A stretch of DNA of 64,000 nucleotides from Scolanthus callimorphus (taxonomy: Eukaryota > Cnidaria > Anthozoa > Actiniaria > Edwardsiidae), in contig CM066916.1 of the NCBI GenBank assembly GCA_033964015.1, forward strand, positions 15,602,501 through 15,666,500, in the 5' to 3' direction. Positions 1 through 11,565 of this stretch are shown in pieces (within the stretch, counting starts at the first letter, position 1; each line of letters opens with the position of its first letter). The notes under the pieces are model-generated. The model ran no database searches. It saw only the letters and a list, made by a program, of their open reading frames with translations, and was not told the DNA's origin. The position numbers and the translations under genes were made by a program.

Positions 1-338
1 GGATTCACGTTCTACTCGATAAACAAACATGATAAACTTTAGCTTACCTTTCTTCTGAGTAGCTTTTTTCTCCGTGTAGAAACAACTTCAGTGTTTATCC
101 TGCTCGGAACTTGGGAATGTCCTGCCATCTCCCTAGAAACAAAGTGTTATCCAGGTCAGTCTTGGTTTTCCCGGGAGACGGAGCGAAAAATCTTCGGGAG
201 ACTTGATCACGTCCCCTGAGTTTGAACCAACGAATGTTGCATGGCCGCCAAATACTTTCTCCAAATTCAAACACACAAGAAGCCAAAACAACAAGTCGAA
301 CGAAAACTCACCTTTTTCCGTGCCGTAGTTTCCCAGGT
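1..338 (-). mobile_element. S element, outer copy, left part
   Basis: Read on the minus strand, this stretch is a diverged match to 4880-5160 on the plus strand. Shared blocks include GGCGG followed by a GTTCAAA block, AGGGAGATGGCAGGACATTC (here) against GGGAGATGGCAGGACTTCAC (there), GTTGTTTCTA, and an AAG|GTAAGC-type splice donor. It therefore resembles the promoter and first-exon area of a transposon. The copy is cut at 338/339 by the foldback element and resumes at 24965. A 63-residue reading frame (95-286, minus) overlaps the match, but the frame is not conserved between copies, so I do not call a protein. The element continues past the left edge of the window. Confidence 0.55.
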
Positions 339-347
339 AGTTTTTCT
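339..347. repeat. 9-bp target-site duplication, left copy
   Basis: AGTTTTTCT here is repeated exactly at 24956-24964, directly outside the two ends of the terminal inverted repeats. A 9-bp duplication is typical of Mutator-like (MULE) transposons and is also seen in some Merlin or foldback families. Confidence 0.75.
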
Positions 348-1295
348 ACCAGTGTGAAGTTGGTTACCTAGTTACCTAGTTACCAGTTACCTAGTTCACT
401 CTTTCCAGTTACCTGAAACCTTCAGTTACCTAGAATCTAAATACGCATAACTCGCCCAAATTGTATCCAATTTGCACTAAATTTTCAACTTAAGCCTTTT
501 GTTGGGAAACATCATATACATGTCATAAAAACGTCAAACTAGCAGAAGTCACGTGACCGTGGGAAAATAGCGAATAACTTGAAAACCAATAAGCCGAATT
601 TTATGAAACACAAAACACATATCCTCTATGACTTTGACAACCGAGCACAATAACAATAATTATGATGACGTCATCAGTCACCTGACCGTGGGAAAATAGC
701 GAATATCTTGAAAACCAATGAGCCGAATTTTATGAAACGCAAAACACATATCCTCTATGACTATAAGAACCGAATACACAATATAAAAATTATGATGACG
801 TCATCAGTCACGTGACCGTGGAAAACTAGGGAATATCTTGAAAAAGCCGAATTTTATGAAACACAAATCACATCATATCAAGACGTTTGCAGCCTAACCT
901 TGTCGACTTGCCGCTTCCCTTATTAGGAATTCCCCCTTACCTTATTGGAAGGTCTGTAAGTATTTTCCCTCATATTTTAGCGAAGAAAACCGGGAAATCC
1001 ACCAAAACTTGCAGGTATTCGAGAAACATTGTACTCATGGCCGCCATGTTGTTTTTGCCTCCGCCAAAGGGCCTGGGGCAAAACACAGGTAGCCCGCGCG
1101 TATTCACAGAAAACGACAACGCTATCTCGATATGTAATTATTCTCTGTGACTATAGCAACCGAACACAATAACAAGAACTGCGAATATCTTGAAAGCACA
1201 TTTTTGGCCATCTGTACTAAAATAATACCTTTCGCGGCGCTATTATTTGCGAATAAAAGAAATAGATGCAAAATTAAACATTCAATTAAAAAAAA
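348..1295 (+). repeat. Left terminal inverted repeat of the foldback element
   Basis: This is the reverse complement of 24128-24955 apart from two differences. A 261-bp insertion lies at 874-1134, and this arm has one fewer copy of an internal 130-bp repeat. The outermost 80 bp are built of short GTTACCTAGTTACC repeats. Each internal 130-bp unit carries the palindrome ATGACGTCAT (near 663 and 793), a perfect CRE/ATF core. The innermost 150 bp (1145-1295) match 24128-24285 closely and run straight into the satellite. Confidence 0.85.
874..1134. mobile_element. 261-bp insertion in the left TIR
   Basis: The right TIR reads without interruption from CACAAATCACAT to AATTATTCTCTG (reverse complement of 24280-24300). 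Here the two blocks are separated by 261 bp that begin CATATC and end GATATG, a 6-bp inverted terminus. The content includes CATGGCCGCCATG and a splice-donor-like AGGTAGC, but no convincing protein frame. It is either a small insertion in this arm or a precise loss from the other. Confidence 0.6.
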
Positions 1296-4258
1296 GATAT
1301 CAGGCTTTGTAGATGGGGGAGAGTGGGTCGTTATAGCGGATATCGGGCTTTGTAGATGGAGTGGTGCGGGTCGTTATAGGGGATATCGGGCTTTGTAGAT
1401 GGAGTTGCGCGCGTCGTTATAGGGGATATCGGGCTTTCTAGATGGAGTTAGGCAGGTCGTCATAGGGGAAATCGGGCTTTGTAGATGGGGTAGCGCGGGT
1501 CGTTATAGGGGATATCGGGCTTTGTAGATGGAGTTGAGCGGGTCGTTATAGGGGATATCGGGCTTTGTAGATGGAGTTGGGCGGGTCGTTATAGGAGAAG
1601 TCGGGCTTTGTAGATGGAGTAGAGCGGGTCGTTATAGGGGAGATCGGGCTATGTAGATGGAGTAGAGCGGGTCGTTATAGGGGATATCGGGCTTTGTAGA
1701 TGGAGTAGAGGGTCGTTATAGGGGAGATCGGGCTTTGTAGATGGAGTAGAGCGGGTCGTTATAGGGGATATCGGGCTTTGTAGATCGAGTTGGGCGGGTT
1801 GTTATAGGGATATCGGGCTTTGTAGATGGTGTAGAGCTGGTCGTTATAGGGTATATCGGGCTTTGTAGATGGAGTTGCGCGCGTCGTTATAGGGGATCTC
1901 GGGCTTTGTAGATGGGGTAGCGCGGGTCGTATAGGGGATATCGGGCTTTGTAGAGGAGTAGAGCGGGTCGTTATAGGGTATATCGGGCTTGTAGATGGAG
2001 TTGCGCGCGTCGTTATAGGGGATATCGGGCTTTGTAGATGGAGTTGGGAGGTTGTTATAGGGTATATCGGGGCTTTGTAGATGGGGTAGCGCGGGTCGTT
2101 ATAGGGGATATCGGGCTTTGTAGATGGAGTTCGGCGGGTCGTTATAGGGGATATCGGGCTTTGCAGATGGAGTTGCGCGCGTCGTTATAGGGATCTCGGG
2201 CTTTGTAGATGGGGTAGCGCGGGGTCGTTATAGGGGATATCGGGCTTTGTAGATGGAGTAGAGCGGGTCGTTATAGGGTATATCGGGCTTTGTAGATGGA
2301 GTTGCGCGCGTCGTTATAGGGGATATCGGGCTTGTAGATGGAGTGGGAGGGTTGTTATAGGGGATATCGGGCTTTGTAGATGGGGTAGCGCGGGTCGTTA
2401 TAGGGGATATCGGGCTTTGTAGATGGAGTTCGGCGGTCGTTATAGGGGATATCGGGCTTTGTAGATGGAGTTGCGGGGGTCGATATAGGGGATTTCGGAC
2501 TTTGTAGATGGGGTAGCGCGGGTCGTTATAGGGGATATCGGGCTTTGTAGATGGAGTTGCGCGCGTCGTTATAGGGGATATCGGACTTTGTAGATGGAGT
2601 TACGCGCGTCGTTATAAGGGGATATCGGGCTTTGTAGATAGAGTGGGCCGGTGTTATAGGGGATATCGGGCTTTGTAGATGGGGTAGCGCGGGTCGTTAT
2701 AGGGGATTCGGGCTTTGTAGATGGAGTTCGGCGGGTCGTTATAGGGGATATCGGGCTTTGTAGATGGAGTTGCGCGCGTCGTTATAGGGTATATCGGGCT
2801 TTGTAGATGGAGTTGCGCGCGTCGTTATAGGGGATATCGGGCTTGGTAGATGGAGTTCGGCGGGTCGTTATAGGGGATATCGGGTTTGTAGATGGAGTTG
2901 CGCGGGTCGTTATAGGGGATATCGGGCTTTGTAGATGGAGTTGCGCGCGTCGTTATAGGGGATCTCGGGCTTTGTAGATGGGGTAGCGCGGGTCGTTATA
3001 GGGGATATCGGGCTTTGTAGATGGAGTAGAGCTGGTCGTGATAGGGTATATCGGGCTTTGTAGATGGAGTTGCGCGCGTCGTTATAGGGGATCTCGGGCT
3101 TTGTAGATGGGGTAGCGCGGGTCGTTATAGGGGATATCGGGCTTGTAGATGGAGTAGAGCGGATCGTTATAGGGTATATCGGGCTTTGTAGATGGAGTTG
3201 CGCGCGTCGTTATAGGGTATATCGGGCTTGTAGATGGAGTTGCGCGCGTCGTTATAGGGGATCTCGGGCTTTGTAGATGGGGTAGCGCGGGTCGTATAGG
3301 GGATATCGGGCTTTGTAGATGGAGTAGAGCGGGTCGTTATAGGGTATCGGGCTTTGTAGATGGAGTTGCGCGCGTCGTTATAGGGGATCTCGGGCTTTGT
3401 AGATGGGGTAGCGCGGGTCGTTATAGGGGATATCGGGCTTTGTAGATGGAGTAGAGCGGGTCGTTATAGGGTATATCGGGCTTTGTAGATGGAGTTGCGC
3501 GCGTCGTTATAGGGGATCTCGGGCTTTGTAGATGGGGTAGCGCGGGTCGTTATAGGGGATATCGGGCTTTGTATATGGAGTAGAGCGGGTCGTTATAGGG
3601 TATATCGGGCTTTGTAGATGGAGTTGCGCGCGTCGTTATAGGGATATCGGGCTTTGTAGATGGAGTGGGAGGGTTGTTATAGGGGATATCGGGCTTTGTA
3701 GATGGGGTAGCGCGGGTCGTTATAGGGGATATCGGGCTTTGTAGATGGAGTTCGGCGGGTCGTTATAGGGGATATCGGGCTTTGTAGATGGAGTTGCGCG
3801 GGTCGATATAGGGGATTTCGGACTTTGTAGATGGGGTAGCGCGGGTCGTTATAGGGGATATCGGGCTTTGTAGATGGAGTTGCGCGCGTCGTTATAGGGG
3901 ATATCGGGCTTTGTAGATGGAGTTGCGCGCGTCGTTATAGGGGATATCGGGCTTGTAGATAGAGTTGGGCCGGTTGTTATAGGGATATCGGGCTTTGTAG
4001 ATGGGGTAGCGCGGGTCGTTATAGGGGATATCGGGCTTTGTAGATGGAGTTGCGCGCGTCGTTATAGGGGATCTCGGGCTTTGTAGATGGGGTAGCGCGG
4101 GTCGTTATAGGGGATATCGGGCTTTGTAGATGGAGTAGAGCTGGTCGTTATAGGGTATATCGGGCTTTGTAGATGGAGTTGCGCGCGTCGTTATAGGGGA
4201 TCTCGGGCTTTGTAGATGGGGTAGCGCGGGTCGTTATAGGGGATATCGGGCTTTGTAG
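1296..4258 (+). repeat. 43-bp satellite, array 1 (forward)
   Basis: About 69 tandem copies of a 43-bp unit. Two blocks are conserved, TCGGGCTTTGTAGATGG and GTCGTTATAGG. Between them is a variable GC-rich linker of 8-10 bases (for example AGTTGCGCGC, GGTAGCGCGG, AGTAGAGCGG, AGTTCGGCGG). The base or two before TCGGG also varies (ATATCGGG, ATCTCGGG, ATTTCGGA). Many copies differ only by one base in a homopolymer. The array stops within a unit after CTTTGTAG, where the S element is inserted. Since 43 is not a multiple of three, any reading frame shifts from unit to unit. Confidence 0.95.
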
Positions 4259-4304
4259 CGGAGCTCCTTTGCGGCCGAAGGCCGCAGAGCGGAGCACCAT
4301 ACCT
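4259..4304 (+). repeat. GCGGAGCTCC hairpin terminus of the S element
   Basis: The terminus carries GCGGCC-GAA-GGCCGC, a perfect 6-bp stem with a three-base loop, framed by GGAGCTCC on one side and GAGCGGAGCACC on the other. The same structure is repeated in reverse at 25619-25662, and a variant with stem TTTAGCC/GGCTAAA lies at 9695-9713. The sequence after the hairpin (AAGAAAAAAGCGTCCAAATG) is also shared with the reverse copy. Confidence 0.7.
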
Positions 4305-4439
4305 AAGAAAAAAGCGTCCAAATGATCGCAAATATAGCGCATGTATGATATCCCCACAGGGTACCCAAAGCATCACAGGTTGCAAAGGGATGCGAGTGAA
4401 TTTTCGACGTCGAGGCATTTTCCCGCCATTTTCCCGTGA

Positions 4440-4480
4440 TTTCTGTGAAGCCCTACGTCACAACTTGGCGTGACGTCACA
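4440..4480. promoter_or_regulatory. CRE-type TGACGTCA cluster in the S element
   Basis: Copies of the CRE core occur here (CTACGTCAC near 4449, GTGACGTCAC near 4469). The reverse copy has two tandem TGTGACGTCACGGCCGCGCG blocks (25370-25415) followed by a TATAAAAA box at 25439. This looks like an internal promoter region of a transposon. Activity is inferred only. Confidence 0.4.
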
Positions 4481-4879
4481 ACATGGCGCGACAGGGGGGG
4501 GGTGGATGGCGCGCGCTCATGACGTCGCAACATGGCGGTATGGCAGTGAGGGGGGAGGGGTGGGTAGTCGGGGGATGCTGCTCACGTGACAGACTACAGG
4601 AAACCCAAACATTTTGAAGAATCTGTTGATAAAAAATATCGACTGTACCGTGTACGCGACTACAGAACTATGTTACGCAAATGATAATTGTTTACAAAAA
4701 GCCAGGAGTACAAGACAATGTCTTAGCCGTGTCTGAAAAAATCAGAAGAGTGTCTTCCTATCATCTAGAAGTCCAACCAAATTTTAGCGCCGAGTAGAAT
4801 TGCAATATGGCTGTGCATTCCTTGCGAAGTCATTCTTCATCTTCTCTCCATTTCTTTCACAAAGCCGAGGCGTTTTAAT

Positions 4880-5160
4880 AACTGGGCAGTGACTTTTGAA
4901 GAGTGAAATTAACTGGGAGAAGCCCTAATTTCCACTACGGCAGAAGCTGCGTAGGGTCGGTTTTATTTGTAGAAATAATTAGCAACACAACACAAGTCGG
5001 GTCTTTAATGGCGGTCGAGCAATTCGTGGTTCAAAATTCCTGGATAAAGCAGTGTTTATTGGGAGATGGCAGGACTTCACAGTTCCGAGGTTGTTTCTAT
5101 ACACGGGAGAAAAAAACTACTCGGGATGAAGGTAGGAGCTAAAGTTAGTATACTGTGTTA
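4880..5160 (+). other. First-exon-like segment of the S element
   Basis: An ATG at 5010 in GGGTCTTTAATGGCGGTCG opens a frame of about 44 residues that runs to a splice-donor-like GAAG|GTAGGA at about 5133. The homologous segment at 1-300 (minus) also ends at a good donor (AAG|GTAAGC), but its frame is shifted and lacks this ATG. The conserved donors suggest a 5' exon of a transposon gene; the frame differences suggest both copies are dead. I do not recognise the peptide. Confidence 0.35.
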
Positions 5161-5724
5161 GTAAACATCAAGCCCCATCAAGCATTTAATATTATAACCT
5201 TTGAATCCTTGCTAGAAGGGCGGCTAACAAAGCCGGCGTGACATTGAAACGCGAACTTGTTTTAGCTTCAAAAAAATATGCATTTGAGTTAATATGCGAC
5301 CCCGAAAATCTCTAGAATTCCTTTAACTTTCTATAAGGCTAACTATTGTTTGAGCCGTGTGGGTTGAGAAAAAACATTAGGTTTCTGCACGCTCGGTGGC
5401 ATTTCTCGAAATCAAAACAAGAACCACGAGGTTTTAGCTAAAGAAAAGTGAGCAGTGAGTTAAACAAACGCCTGTCACATTAAATAGAGACTAACATATT
5501 ATCATTATTCTGATTCACAGATAAAAAGAACGCTGAAAAACGTACTGTATGTATCGAGCGGACACAAAAAAAACCTCTGCTCGCTGTGATCCCTGCTGTA
5601 CGTTGGCTGGCAGTCAAAACTACTTTACTTTACTTGAGAAGATGGTGATGGAGCCGTGTTCTCTTTGCTGCCTTGGATCCTCGGCAACAGGACAATGACT
5701 TATGGTACTGAAGTGTTTACTTTA

Positions 5725-5920
5725 GCCTAGTTTCCATATAGTCTCATCTGTCGTATCTGTCTCATCAGTCGACCGTGAACAATGAAAATGGAATTCTCTA
5801 TTTCATATCCTCTTATTTCATAGTGTACTACTCTGTTGCAGTATTGTTGTTGTTGTTGTTGTTTCACGGTTGACTGATGAGACGTCAGATATGACAGATA
5901 AGACTTTATGGAAACTAGGC
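5725..5920. mobile_element. MITE with GCCTAGTTTCCATA ends
   Basis: A 196-bp foldback whose ends are GCCTAGTTTCCATA and TATGGAAACTAGGC, followed inward by AGTCT...TCATCAGTCGACCGTGAA against TTCACGGTTGACTGATGA. It is flanked by TTA on both sides. A run of six TTG triplets sits in the loop. Confidence 0.8.
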
Positions 5921-6207
5921 TTAAGGGTTTCTTGTGCACAGCAGAAGTTAATGAATTGGCACTGTCTACTATTTAGAGTGAATACATAAAACCTTATGAT
6001 AATATGCTAGTTAGCTTTTTAGTAAAAAGATACCAGTAAGAACAATAGGAAAAAAACAAAAATACAAATGTTTTAAGTATCATCCTTCATTAGCCTTGAT
6101 GCATAATGCATATCGAGACAGGTGGAATTACATCCTAGTGTGTGTGATATGTATGTGCCTCTCTGATTGTTTTTTCTTGGTGATAACCCATGTGTATGTT
6201 TGCATTT

Positions 6208-7827
6208 CACTGTGCAAAACAGTTAGGGACTGGTCATAAATTAGAGGGGGAGGGGAGAGGAGGGATGGTGCAAATGATAAAGGGAGGGTCATTATTTTTT
6301 ACGCAAATGTTGTTAGGGTAATACAGGGCCATAGTGAGTATAGGGTCAGGGAGGCCTGTGCCCCCACAGTTTTTCTCCAGTAAGTTCCCCCAAACATGCA
6401 GTAATTTCACATGCTGGGCTCTAAATTTCCAGCGCGCATCGTGCGCAAGAGAGTTTAAACTTTCCCTAAAAGCTGACTTAAGTTGTTTATATGTTGTTGT
6501 CTCCCCCCCCCCCCCCCCCACCTGCTAGTTTTTTAGTGTTTGAGACTAATGCTACAGTGAACTACACTGAACTTGGCAAGATGTTATTATCTGGGATTTT
6601 AGCAACATAATGTACGATCTATGTTAAACATAAATACACACATAAGAGAAATTATAAAATTCTGACTCCACCAATATTTCAACTGTACAAGATACTCTAA
6701 TAGTATCACTCTGCCCTACTTTATCTATCCAAAAAATATTGGTCAGAATTTTAAAATTATCTTGTGTGTATTTATTATTAATTGAGAAATAGTCTGTTGA
6801 AGTTTTAGGATATTTGTGAGTATTTATGTAAAACATACGTACAGATGAAGTAACTTTCGGATTCTTTTTCCCTAAACATAAGACATAATCGAATCTTGCA
6901 CTGCTATTATTACATGAATATGGATTTTAGAAAGTATAAAAATGTCTTTTTAGCAATATCTAGATCCAGTGAATGATGGGGGAGGGTCACCATTAATTAT
7001 GTCACCACATTTTGGAGGGCCAACATTTTCCTGCATCTTGTCAGGGGAGGGTTTCAAAAAACATGTAGACCAAAATAGAAATGCACCAGCCCTTCTCAAG
7101 TGTATAAGGCCTGGGTCAGCCCAGAAAATCGACATTACAAAATTTCAAATATCTTTTCTAATCATTAATGATGGAGCATGAAATTTTCAGGATAGTTAAC
7201 ATTCATCGAGTGAAATGTTTTAGTATGGAATTTCGGCTGATACACGTCAGGTGACCAGTCACATGACATTTTCACTTTTCAAAGTTAAAAATTTCTCTGG
7301 TGGTGAGTTTCACTCCTTTTTGAAAAGTTACTAGCTAATAATATTTCTCTCTTTGGGTTCTACATAGTGACGTTTTACATGTGGAAAACGTTTGCTCCTT
7401 TAAGGTGCTTTAAGGGGCTGATATATTAATTAGGTCACGTGACCTGATTCCGACCCTTATATCTCGTTAACAGTAAATAAACGTTCAGCAGCCAAAACGG
7501 TACTATGTTTCTATTGCCGAGGTCTATCCATTTTCACCAAAGCTCTATTGTAAAGATGTTTTTCTCCATCACCGGAAAAGCAATTTACTGTTTTGTCACG
7601 GACATATACCTTGTGACGTCACTCCGTACTAAGTTATAGCACCAAAATATTAAGTTCGTCCAGTTTTATCACTGTGCCAAAAATTAGCCTTCCTAAAATA
7701 GATTAAAGCAATTTAAGGCACATTTTGCGTTTTTGGGGGCTAGCCCCAAGCTTGAATCCCAGGCCTTAATGTGCTTGAGTTCCCCTCTAATTTATGACCA
7801 GTCCCTTAGTTGTTATTGCACAGTGCA
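6208..7827. mobile_element. 1.6-kb element with GGGACTGGTCATAAATTAGA ends
   Basis: The left arm (6208-6250) and right arm (7783-7827) are inverted copies. They share CACTGTGCA, then TTAGGGACTGGTCATAAATT, then AGAGGGG. The interior has G-rich runs (GGGGGAGGGG) and two 60-95-residue frames that overlap on opposite strands and match nothing I know. It is probably a non-autonomous DNA transposon. Confidence 0.65.
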
Positions 7828-7849
7828 CACACAGTTTGGTTTAGACATA

Positions 7850-8407
7850 GCTTTTCATACCCTTGTCCCAGGGTGAAGTTTTCCGTGTTTCGAACAAGTT
7901 TCAAGTCGTATTTGGGTTATATTTCAATGGTAGTTTGTTTATACTTGCTGCAGGTCGACCTCATAGGATGATCTGTTTCTTGCTGAAACTTCACCCTGGG
8001 GACACTGGACTAGGATTCTCAGTTCTATCAATCAAAGGCGGACCTTCAGGGCCTTGGATGATGAATTTAGCGCCTTCTCATTGGCAGCAGGATTAGTTCC
8101 GGAACAAAATCGTGCCAATCATCCCCTTGAATAATACAATGTCATTCCAGAACTAAACCTGCTGCCAATGAGAAGGCGCCAAATGCGTCATCCAATGATA
8201 GGAGGCCCCTGAAGCCCCACCTTTGGGACTGACATTTTTGATTGATAGAACTGAGAATCCTAGTGAGTGTCCCCAGGTGAAGTTTCAACAAGAAACAGAG
8301 CAAGACTAGAATCACTGAGGCAAAACGAACTACCATTGAAATCACCCAAATACGACTTCAACTTGGTTCGAAAACACGGAAACTTCACCCTGGGACCAGG
8401 GTAAGCT
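7850..8407. mobile_element. 558-bp foldback element
   Basis: The two halves are near-complete inverted copies. The ends are CCAGGGTGAAGTTTCCGTG-like, the middle is GCCTTCTCATTGGCAGCAGG against CCTGCTGCCAATGAGAAGGC, and an inner AACTTCACCCTGGGG motif is repeated. Apparent frames on both strands are mirror artefacts. Confidence 0.8.
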
Positions 8408-9682
8408 TTCATGACTATTTATGCAGTTAAAATGGTATAACTTTCATTGAGTTGGTGTGATACAAAATCATGTAGCACCCCTATAGTGATACCCATGGGA
8501 ATTTATTTTGTTTTGATTAATTGCTCTAGATTTCCATGAACTGATGGAAGATTTCTCATATGAATCTCCATCTTCATAATCCATAAACTTATTGTTATGT
8601 GTAATGCATGGTACATGACATAGATAGTACTGACTGTGTGTGGTTCCAAAAAATATCCCCCTCCATGGAAGGGATTGGAAACGCCAGAGTGGTTGGGGGG
8701 TCAACTATCCTGACTTTTTCCATACAAATACTATATTTTATTTTATTTATTTATTTATATATATAAATATATATATTTTTTTTTTGGGGGGGGGGGGTAC
8801 TTTTCAACACCATTCCATGGGAGGGGGATGGATATTTTCTGGAAGGTCCAAACATGCCAGATTATCAATACACATCTCCCATGGTGGGTTTCGCACACAT
8901 GGAAGGTAGTTTTTTTTTATTTCAAGGGGGTGGGGGAGAGGACTGGGGAATTTCAGCACTGTTTTCAATAAAGTGTTGGCCCTCCCTTGCATTTTTAGGG
9001 AAAACATCTTGCCCCCCATCTGCTGGGGTCTAGGAAAGGTGCAAACCTCCCCTCACTTGGTATATGTTTTGTTCCAAGGCTTCTTAGAAGACTTCGCATC
9101 ATGAAAAAAGTGTATATATAAAATAGTAGTTTAAGTTATGAACTAGGAGGTATTAAATGGACAATAATTAAATGGAAAGTAACATGTAAGAGAATGGTGT
9201 GCCCTCCCCTGAAAAGCTTTCATATAGGTATGGCCCTACCCTTGTGCCTCCCTACCCCACTCCCCACCACTCGAGAAAAAAAAACGTTCCTTCCCTTACA
9301 ATTGGAATTTGCAATAAATTTTACACAGAAATTCAGTCAAAATACCAAATTGACAACCAACTACAGTATTCTGAATTTCTCTGCTTATTCATGTTGGGTA
9401 TTTACTGGGGTGACACATTTTAAAAAAATACACTGAACATGTAATAATATGGTACATGTATGGTATGTATATGTTGAAAAATTAAAACAGCTCATGACAA
9501 AGAAAAGCTTTTCTCTTTTTACACTGTTGCACCTTGTTAGAATTATTCCATTGTGAGGGGCTAGTACCTAATTTTTTTTACCTTTCTTTCGTGCTTATTT
9601 TCATCTGTATCTCTGTATACTGCACATATTTAGAGACATTTTTTCTGAAAAGATTATTATAGTGACAAACCATGTACACAAC
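8408..9682. other. Interior of S element without recognisable gene
   Basis: One inverted pair is present: CCAAAAAATATCCCC at 8644 against GGATATTTTCTGG at 8829, both next to a CCATGG. There are also T-rich and G-rich runs at 8750-8800. The short frames here contain low-complexity sequence and overlap on opposite strands. I see no coding or RNA gene. Confidence 0.5.
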
Positions 9683-9720
9683 CGGGAGCTCCGCTTTTAG
9701 CCAGTGGCTAAATCTATATA

Positions 9721-11565
9721 TAGATGGAGTAGAGCGGGTCGTTATAGGGTATATCGGGCTTTGTAGATGGAGTTGCGCGCGTCGTATAGGGGATATCGGG
9801 CTTTGTAGATGGAGTTGGGAGGGTTGTTATAGGGGATATCGGGCTTTGTAGATGGAGTTCGGCGGGTCGTTATAGGGGATATCGGGCTTTGCAGATGGAG
9901 TTGCGCGCGTCGTTATAGGGGATATCGGGCTTTGTAGATGGAGTTGCGCGCGTCGTTATAGGGATATCGGGCTTTGTAGATGGAGTTGGGCGGGTTGTTA
10001 TAGGGGATATCGGGCTTTGTAGATGGGGTAGCGCGGGTCGTTATAGGGGATATCAGGCTTTGTAGATGGAGTTCGGCGGGTCGTTATAGGGGATATCGGG
10101 CTTTGTAGATGGAGTTGCGCGCGTCGTTATAGGGGATATCGGGCTTTGTAGATGGAGTTGCGTGGGTCGTTATAGGGGATATCGGGCTTTGTAGATGAAG
10201 TTGCGCGCGTCGTTATAGGGGATATCGGGCTTTGTAGATGGAGTTGGGCGGGTTGTTATAGGGGATATCGGGCTTTGTAGATGGGGTAGCGCGGGTCGTT
10301 ATAGGGGATTTCGGGCTTTGTAGATGGAGTTCGGCGGGTCGTTATAGGGGATATCGGGCTTTGTAGATGGAGTTGCGCGGGTCGCTATAGGGGATTTCGG
10401 ACTTTGTAGATGGGGTAGCGCGGGTCGTTATAGGGGATATCGGGCTTTGAAGATGGAGCAGAGCGGGTCGTTATAGGAGAAATCGGGCTTTGTAGATGGA
10501 GTTGGGGGGTCGTTATAGGAGAAATCGGGCTTTGTAGATGGGGTAGCGCGAGTCGTTATAGGGGATATCGGGCTTTGAAGATGGAGTAGAGCGGGTTGTT
10601 ATAGGAGAAATCGGGCTTTGTAGATGGAGTTGGGCGGATCTTTATAGAAGAAATCGGGCTTTGTAGATGGAGTAGGGTGGGTCGTTATAGGGGATATCGA
10701 GCTTTGTAGAGGAGAGAAGAGCGGGACGTTATAGGGGATATCGGGCTTTGTAGATGGAGTTGGGCGGGTTGTGATAGGGGATATCGGGCTTTGTAGATGG
10801 AGTTGGGCGGGTCGTTATAGGAGAAATCGGGCTTTGTAGATGGGGTAGCGCGGGTCGTTATAGGGGATATCGGGCTTTGAAGATGGAGTAGAGCGGGTTG
10901 TTATAGGAGAAATCGGGCTTTGTAGATGGAGTTGGGCGGATCTTTATAGGAGAAATCGGGCTTTGTAGATGGAGTAGGGTGGGTCGTTATAGGGGATATC
11001 GAGCTTTGTAGATAGAGAAGAGCGGGTCGTTATAGAAGAAATCGGGCTTTGTAGATGGAGTAGGCTGGGTCGTTATACGGGATATCGGGCTTTGTAGATG
11101 GAGTTCCGCGCGTCGTTATGGGGGATATCGGGCTTTGTAGATGGAGTAGAGCGGGTCGTTATAGAAGAAATCGGGCTTTGTAGATGGAGTACGGTGGGTC
11201 GTTATAGGGGATATCGGGCTTTGTAGATGGAGTGCGCGCGTCGTTATAGAGGATATCGGGCTTTGTAGATGGAGTAGACCGGGTCGTTATAGAAGAAATC
11301 CGGCTTTGTAGATGGAGTAGGGTGGGTCGTTATAGGGATATCGGGCTTTGTAGATGGAGTTGCGCGCGTCGTTATAGGGGATATCGGGCTTTGTAGATGG
11401 AGTTGGGCGGGTCGTTATAGGGGAAATCGGGCTTTATAGATGGAGTTGGGCGGGTCGTTATAGGGGATATCGGGCTTTGTAGATAGGGTAGCGCGAGTCG
11501 TTATAGGGGATATCGGGCTTTGTAGATGGAGTAGGGTTGGGTCGTTATAGGGGATATCGGGCTTT
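9721..11565 (+). repeat. 43-bp satellite, array 2 (forward)
   Basis: About 43 copies of the same 43-bp unit, continuing array 1 after the S insertion. The half nearest the loop (10450-11300) is enriched for AGGAGAAATCGGG and AGAAGAAATCGGG variants. Array 3 is similarly enriched next to the loop, in mirror image. It ends within a unit (GGGCTTT) at the start of the 11566 element. Confidence 0.95.

Larger units (their letters stand above)
4259..9720 (+). mobile_element. S element, inner copy, inserted in the satellite
   Basis: Satellite sequence breaks after CTTTGTAG at 4258 and resumes with TAGATGGAG at 9721, which leaves a possible 3-bp TAG duplication. The inserted DNA begins CGGAGCTCC and has GGGAGCTCCGC close to its right end (9683-9693). 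The first 900 bp match the outer flanks of the foldback element in the opposite orientation. The interior also hosts three MITE-like insertions (5725-5920, 6208-7827, 7850-8407). No transposase domain is recognisable, so the class is unknown. The exact right terminus is uncertain because 9694-9720 does not match the left end. Confidence 0.55.
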
